64,000 nt of DNA from Dallia pectoralis (taxonomy: Eukaryota > Chordata > Actinopteri > Esociformes > Umbridae). Under the pieces are notes generated by a model. The model made no database searches, was not told where the DNA came from, and saw nothing but the letters and a program-made list of their open reading frames with translations. Positions 59,449 through 64,000 of this stretch are shown here, piece by piece (the first letter of the stretch is position 1; the number at the start of each line of letters is the position of its first letter). A program made the position numbers and the translations under genes. Where the stretch lies: contig CM055754.1 in NCBI GenBank assembly GCA_029465975.1, positions 124,001-188,000 of the forward strand, in the 5' to 3' direction.

Positions 59449-60363
59449 ATGTTTCGGTTAAGAGTCCTCAACACTATTGCACCAGTATACTTTTTCGCAG
59501 CCACTACTGTAACCTTTATTTTTTACTTTTATTTTTTTATCCCAACAATTTTTCAAAGGCCAGACGTTTCACTGAAGGTGTCAACTGTGATTCACTCTGC
59601 TGTTTTCCTGTATCTGATGCTTAACGCTTTGGGTAACTATGTCATGGCTATAAAGTACCCAGCCGAGAGCTCACATGAAACTATGATACGTGTGTGTTCG
59701 GCCGATTGTTCGGACAAAATAGACGCACACTATCTCCTCAACGGTTGCCACTTCTGCAAACTCTGTCAGAAAACCATACTCAGGAGGGACCATCACTGTT
59801 TTTTCACCGGAAACTGTATTGGAAACAGAAACATGCGATACTTCATTATGTTCTGCATCTACACATCTTGCACTTGTTTATACTCCTTAGTTCTCGGTGT
59901 GGCCTTTCTAACTGTGGAATATAATATCTCCTTTGAGAACCCCTTAACATTTCTGACACTCCTGCCCTTCTCCACTGGTTACTTCTTCCTAGGTGAGTTT
60001 TACCTACATAACTTTCAAGTTTATGTCAAGGATTTTAAATTTCAAAGCTTACCAAATGCTTTTCCTATCTTCCCCTCAGGAGTTATCTCAGGTATGCAGT
60101 TCTTCCTGGTGCTGATGTTGTATGTGTGGCTGGGTATTGGCTTGGTGTGTGCTGGGTTCTGCTGTCAGCAGGTTCTGCTAGTTGCACGCGGCCAGACTTA
60201 CTGTCAGATGAAGCAAGGCCAGCTTGTGGAGAGCCACAGCTCCTGGAAGGAGAACCTGAGTGATGTGTTTGGCTCTCGCTGGGCACTGGGGTTTGTCCTG
60301 CCAATGCAGACAGTGGAGACCTTCCCAGAAGACACTGCTGCCAAGCATCACAAACATGACTGA
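59449..60363 (+). CDS. zdhhc22: palmitoyltransferase ZDHHC22, two coding exons
   Basis: CDS 59449-59992 joined to 60080-60363, 275 residues (human about 263). The ATG at 59449 is preferred because MFRLRVLNTIAPVYFF aligns with the mammalian start; in-frame ATGs at 59413 and 59437 lie upstream, and a cctcacag at 59427-59434 may be a UTR acceptor. Membrane segments at about 10-32, 45-68, 131-155 and 186-210. The zinc-binding DHHC domain has CHFCKLCQ (100-107), catalytic DHHC (114-117, C117 the acyl-carrying cysteine) and CIGNRN. DHHC enzymes attach palmitate to protein cysteines by thioester; ZDHHC22 is neural and ER/Golgi-associated, with BK channel alpha subunit as a known substrate. No damage visible. 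Confidence 0.95.
   Translation: MFRLRVLNTIAPVYFFAATTVTFIFYFYFFIPTIFQRPDVSLKVSTVIHSAVFLYLMLNALGNYVMAIKYPAESSHETMIRVCSADCSDKIDAHYLLNGCHFCKLCQKTILRRDHHCFFTGNCIGNRNMRYFIMFCIYTSCTCLYSLVLGVAFLTVEYNISFENPLTFLTLLPFSTGYFFLGEFYLHNFQVYVKDFKFQSLPNAFPIFPSGVISGMQFFLVLMLYVWLGIGLVCAGFCCQQVLLVARGQTYCQMKQGQLVESHSSWKENLSDVFGSRWALGFVLPMQTVETFPEDTAAKHHKHD
59993..60079 (+). other. 87-bp in-frame intron of zdhhc22
   Basis: Donor gtgagt at 59993, acceptor tcccctcag ending 60079. Removing it gives FFLGVISG, matching the mammalian protein. It is 29 codons long, phase 1, and has no stop, so the gene can also be read straight through. Confidence 0.9.
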
Positions 60364-60371
60364 TGTTCATC

Positions 60372-60590
60372 AGGTAGAGGAACCCTGATACGCTGGTAGA
60401 GGAACCCTGATACACAGATAGAGGAACCCTGATACACAGGAAGAGGAACCCTGATACACAGGAAGAGGAACCCTGATACACAGGTAGAGGAACCCTGATA
60501 CACAGGAAGAGGAACCCTGATAAACAGGAAGAGGAACCCTGATAAACAGGAAGAGGAACCCTGATACGCAGGTAGAGGAACCCTGATATT
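60372..60590. repeat. 22-bp minisatellite just after the zdhhc22 stop
   Basis: About 10 copies of ggaagaggaaccctgataca then ca, starting 9 bp after the stop at 60361-60363, so within the 3' UTR. Confidence 0.93.
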
Positions 60591-60639
60591 TAAAGTACAT
60601 AAGCAATAGCAATCACAGCAAGTTTTATGGATTACAGGT

Positions 60640-61372
60640 GTGAAAAAACAACTGCAGTTTACATTACTATAATATGTGCACAGATAGTGGTTTATTAGAT
60701 ATGCACTGGTATTAAACAGGACAACTGCAGTATAAATTACTATAATATGTGCACAGATAGTGGTTTATTAGATATGCACTGGTATTAAACAGGACAACTG
60801 CAGTATAAAGTACTATAATATGTGCACAGATAGTGGTTTATTAGATATGCACTGGTATTAAACAGGACAACTGCAGTATAAATTACTATAATATGTGCAC
60901 ATATAGTGGTTTATTAGATATGCACTGGTATTAAACAGGACAACTGCAGTATACATTACTATAATATGTGCACAGATAGTGGTTTATTAGATATGCACTG
61001 GTATTAAACAGGACAACTGCAGTATAAATTACTATAATATGTGCACAGATAGAGGTTTATTAGATATGCACTGGTATTAAACAGTACAACTGCAGTATAA
61101 AGTACTATAATATGTGCACAGATAGAGGTTTATTAGATATGCACTGGTATTAAACAGGACGACTGCAGTATAAAGTAATATAATATGTGCACAGATAGTG
61201 GTTTATTAGATATGCACTGGTATTAAACAGGACAACTGCAGTATAAATTACTATAATATGTGCACAGATAGAGGTTTATTAGATATGCACTGGTATTAAA
61301 CAGTACAACTGCAGTATAAAGTACTATAATATGTGCACAGATAGTGGTTTATTAGATATGCACTGGTATTAA
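60640..61372. repeat. 73-bp minisatellite
   Basis: About 10 copies of a 73-bp unit (aaacaggacaactgcagtat, ataatatgtgcacagatagt, tagatatgcactggtatt). Confidence 0.95.
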
Positions 61373-61997
61373 GGTATTTCACCCTTAAGGTATTTGACCT
61401 ATTCTCACTAGAAGAAATGGAATATACATCTTACAGGCCTAGTTAAGATAAAATGGAGAACTGGACAATGTTAAATTCAGGTTTAGGCCCCACTGGTTAG
61501 GACTAAAGCTTAGATTATTGACTATACAATTAGGGTAAGATTACATTTAGGGTTTTGGTAGGGAACATGGATTTATGGGTGTCGGGTCCCAAGTATTGGG
61601 AAAATTCAAGTGCGTGTTTATAAGGTCATAGAACCCAAATGTATTATCTTTGGTAGATCCTTTTTTTTGTCATTTTTACATATTTATAAAGGGCTACTCT
61701 CGCTTATATTTGCATAGCACACCTTGCCAAGCAATGCAATCAGGAAAACACTACATACTATTGAAAGTGTGAATCGGAATTATAATTATAAGCCTGCAGA
61801 AAAAACATCAGTTTAAATCCGGTTTTCTTGTTAATAAAGCTACCTTGAAAGCTTGAAAAACGGTATTTTACACATTCAGAAGTGCATTTTGTTCAATAGC
61901 AGAGGATGACAGGGTAAAATGAGGTGGTTATGCTAACCTATGTGCATTATTATGTTATATACATACATGCTGGACCTACAATTCAACAATACTCAGT
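61373..61997 (+). other. single-copy zdhhc22 3' flank
   Basis: Unique sequence. An AATAAA in gttaataaagctacc near 61831 is a possible polyadenylation signal for zdhhc22, unproven. Confidence 0.4.
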
Positions 61998-62310
61998 ACT
62001 AGACACAAGTACTATACACAGTACAATACACAGTACTATACGCAGTACTATACACAAGTACTATACACAGTACAATACACAGTAATATACGCAGTACTAT
62101 ACACAAGTAATATACACAGTACAATACACAGTACTATACACAGTACTATACACAAGTACTATACACAGTACAATACACAGTACTATACACAAGTACTACA
62201 CACAGTACTATACACAAGTAATATACACAAGTACTATACACAGTACAATACACAGTACAATACACAGTACTATACGCAGTACTATACACAAGTAATATAC
62301 ACAAGTATAT
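61998..62310. repeat. acagtactatacac(aag) array
   Basis: About 23 short units of agtactatacacaagtac and acagtacaatac type, clearly related to the array at 55838-56540. Confidence 0.93.
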
Positions 62311-62835
62311 TACTTATATAACTTATATCATAGTGTTTACCAAGCCCTATACCAATCCTTAAAACTTATATCCTGTTCCACTGCAACCAATCAGTTCAAG
62401 TTCCATATTGTCCTTTGGTTAAATTCAATACATGTTAACACACTGGGAGTTACTAAAAGATAGGTCAAGTTGATTTGAAGTTATTAAAAAATGTTTATAT
62501 GTTCAATCAACCAATTATTAATGTCTTGGTGTCAGGATTTTACATGCTATTCATACATCTGCTGTATGTTTATTTTGTAGGCAAAACATTGTTTCTATTT
62601 CATTCCTGAAATTCACAAAGGCATACCAACACATACAATGCAATACAATACTATAAACATTGTTTTGATATACATTACTGTACCTACATAAATAGTATAA
62701 TGTTTTACTTCATCCTAAACAAATCTTTATTTTAAATACATAACTCAAAAATATCCTTAGCAACCACTGGAGGGCGATATTCTACTAGTAAAGTATTGTT
62801 GAGTCATGTTGCTTGCTGCAGATAACTGAGCACAT
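62311..62835. other. single-copy AT-rich spacer
   Basis: Nothing recognised. Confidence 0.4.
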
Positions 62836-63222
62836 AGTACATGCTATTCTCCACATAAACTAGTACATGCTATTCTCCACATAAACTAGTACATGCTATT
62901 CTCCACATAAACTAGTACATGCTATTCTCCACATAAACTAGTACATGCTATTCTCCACATAAACTAGTACATGCTATTCTCCACATAAACTAGTACATGC
63001 TATTCTCCACATAAACTAGTACATGCTATTCTCCACATAAACTAGTACATGCTATTCTCCACATAAACTAGTACATGCTATTCTCCACATAAACTAGTAC
63101 ATGCTATTCTCCACATAAACTAGTACATGCTATTCTCCACATAAACTAGTACATGCTATTCTCCACATAAACTAGTACATGCTATTCTCCACATAAACTA
63201 GTACATGCTATTCTCCACAAAC
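62836..63222. repeat. 26-bp minisatellite, near perfect
   Basis: Fifteen copies of a 26-bp unit (actagtacatgctattctcc, acataa) that I read as identical. Confidence 0.97.
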
Positions 63223-63795
63223 ATATTCATCATGATTGTAACTTCTTTAAAGATCTGTTCATCAGGTCAGTGACCAGGGTTTAGTTTCCCCTAGCAACAT
63301 GTGCAGGTGGGCGTATCAGTCACCATAACAACCCAGTGGCTTGAGTCTCTAGATGGAGAGTGACTCTTCATAATGTTTACGCTGGGCAGAAAATAGAATA
63401 GATAACTATTGTGGTTGCAGGTGTGGGGCTGCTCTTGCAGTTACTTACGAGGGGGCAGACACCTTGGATACAAACAAGATGAAAACATGTAAATGCTGCG
63501 CATTATTATGTAAATGCATGTTTTATCGAAAGTATGTGGCTGAAGGGCACACTGCTGGCCTAATTTTCCAGATGTTATTACTTACATGTCACAATCTTTA
63601 ACTCTCTGTCTGTCTTTTCTTTTCTTTCCTCTTCCTCGTTGTCTCCTTCTGCAGAAAGACATTAGAGTTAGTGTGTGTACTAGTGTGGGTATGTAGTCTA
63701 CTATATTAAATAAAGACATTAGCCATATGATCTGATCTAGAAAATACTATAAATACACGACCAGCTAATAAGCTGATAGCCCTCCACCAGAGGGC
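63223..63795. other. single-copy intergenic sequence
   Basis: No gene recognised. A long pyrimidine run ending ccttctgcag (63610-63654) looks like a splice acceptor, but no conserved coding sequence follows. Confidence 0.35.
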
Positions 63796-63804
63796 TAAAG
63801 GCAA

Positions 63805-64000
63805 GGTTACCACAGAACACCAACACATTATACCACTATGGTGTTGGGTATGTAGTCTATTAGACCCCTGTAGGTGTCATGTGGTATCTGGCACCAACAC
63901 ATTATACCACTATGGTGTTGGGTATGTAGTCTATTAGACCTCTATAGGTGTCATGTGGTATCTGGCACCAACACATTATAGCACTATGGTGTTGGGTATG
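63805..64000. repeat. 74-bp tandem repeat running off the window
   Basis: About 2.6 copies of a 74-bp unit (caccaacacattataccact, atggtgttgggtatgtagtc, gtgtcatgtggtatctgg) that continues to the right edge. Confidence 0.93.

Noticed and set aside
63610..63670. Splice acceptor of a further gene (ccttctgcag)
   Set aside because: No conserved coding sequence follows before stops, and a pyrimidine run with ag is common by chance.

Overview
The window is nuclear DNA from a teleost fish. It carries spliced vertebrate genes with GT-AG introns, a Tc1-like transposon of the kind common in salmonids and pikes, other fish-type dispersed repeats, and a very large amount of tandem repeat. Salmoniform or esociform is my best guess, from repeat style only; I cannot name the species.

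Three genes can be reconstructed, and their order and orientation match the vertebrate block NGB-TMEM63C-ZDHHC22 as I recall it from human chromosome 14q24. (1) The last two coding exons of neuroglobin (ngb, + strand, 488-842); exons 1-2 lie left of the window. (2) A complete tmem63c on the - strand (28929-54579), 22 coding exons that join in phase into an 839-residue member of the OSCA/TMEM63 channel family. (3) A complete zdhhc22 on the + strand (59449-60363), two coding exons, 275 residues, a DHHC palmitoyltransferase. tmem63c and zdhhc22 are head to head, and the tails of ngb and tmem63c face each other across about 28 kb. They are not an operon and I see no functional coupling beyond conserved linkage.

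Layout. 1-1300: ngb. 1300-26650: tandem arrays (units of 57, 20, 46, 55, 65, 36/39 and 47 bp), with a young LTR retrotransposon (5768-8763), an old dispersed repeat split by the 65-bp array (about 9931-16695) and a decayed Tc1-like transposon whose catalytic region has become a minisatellite (about 16910-19110). 26650-28930: mostly single-copy sequence, presumed tmem63c 3' flank. 28929-54579: tmem63c, whose introns are mostly minisatellite plus a non-autonomous hAT element (47984-49607). 54580-59450: shared 5' region with further arrays and a MITE-like inverted-repeat element. 59450-64000: zdhhc22 and more arrays.

By rough eye tally more than half of the window is tandem array. The recurrent theme is that several arrays have grown out of sequence that already had a function: a splice acceptor (tmem63c exon 13), a stop codon (tmem63c exon 22), a transposase catalytic domain (Tc1), the middle of a dispersed repeat (65-bp array) and an arm of a MITE. 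Most long open reading frames in the window are by-products of these arrays, not genes. Array boundaries and copy numbers are by eye and approximate.
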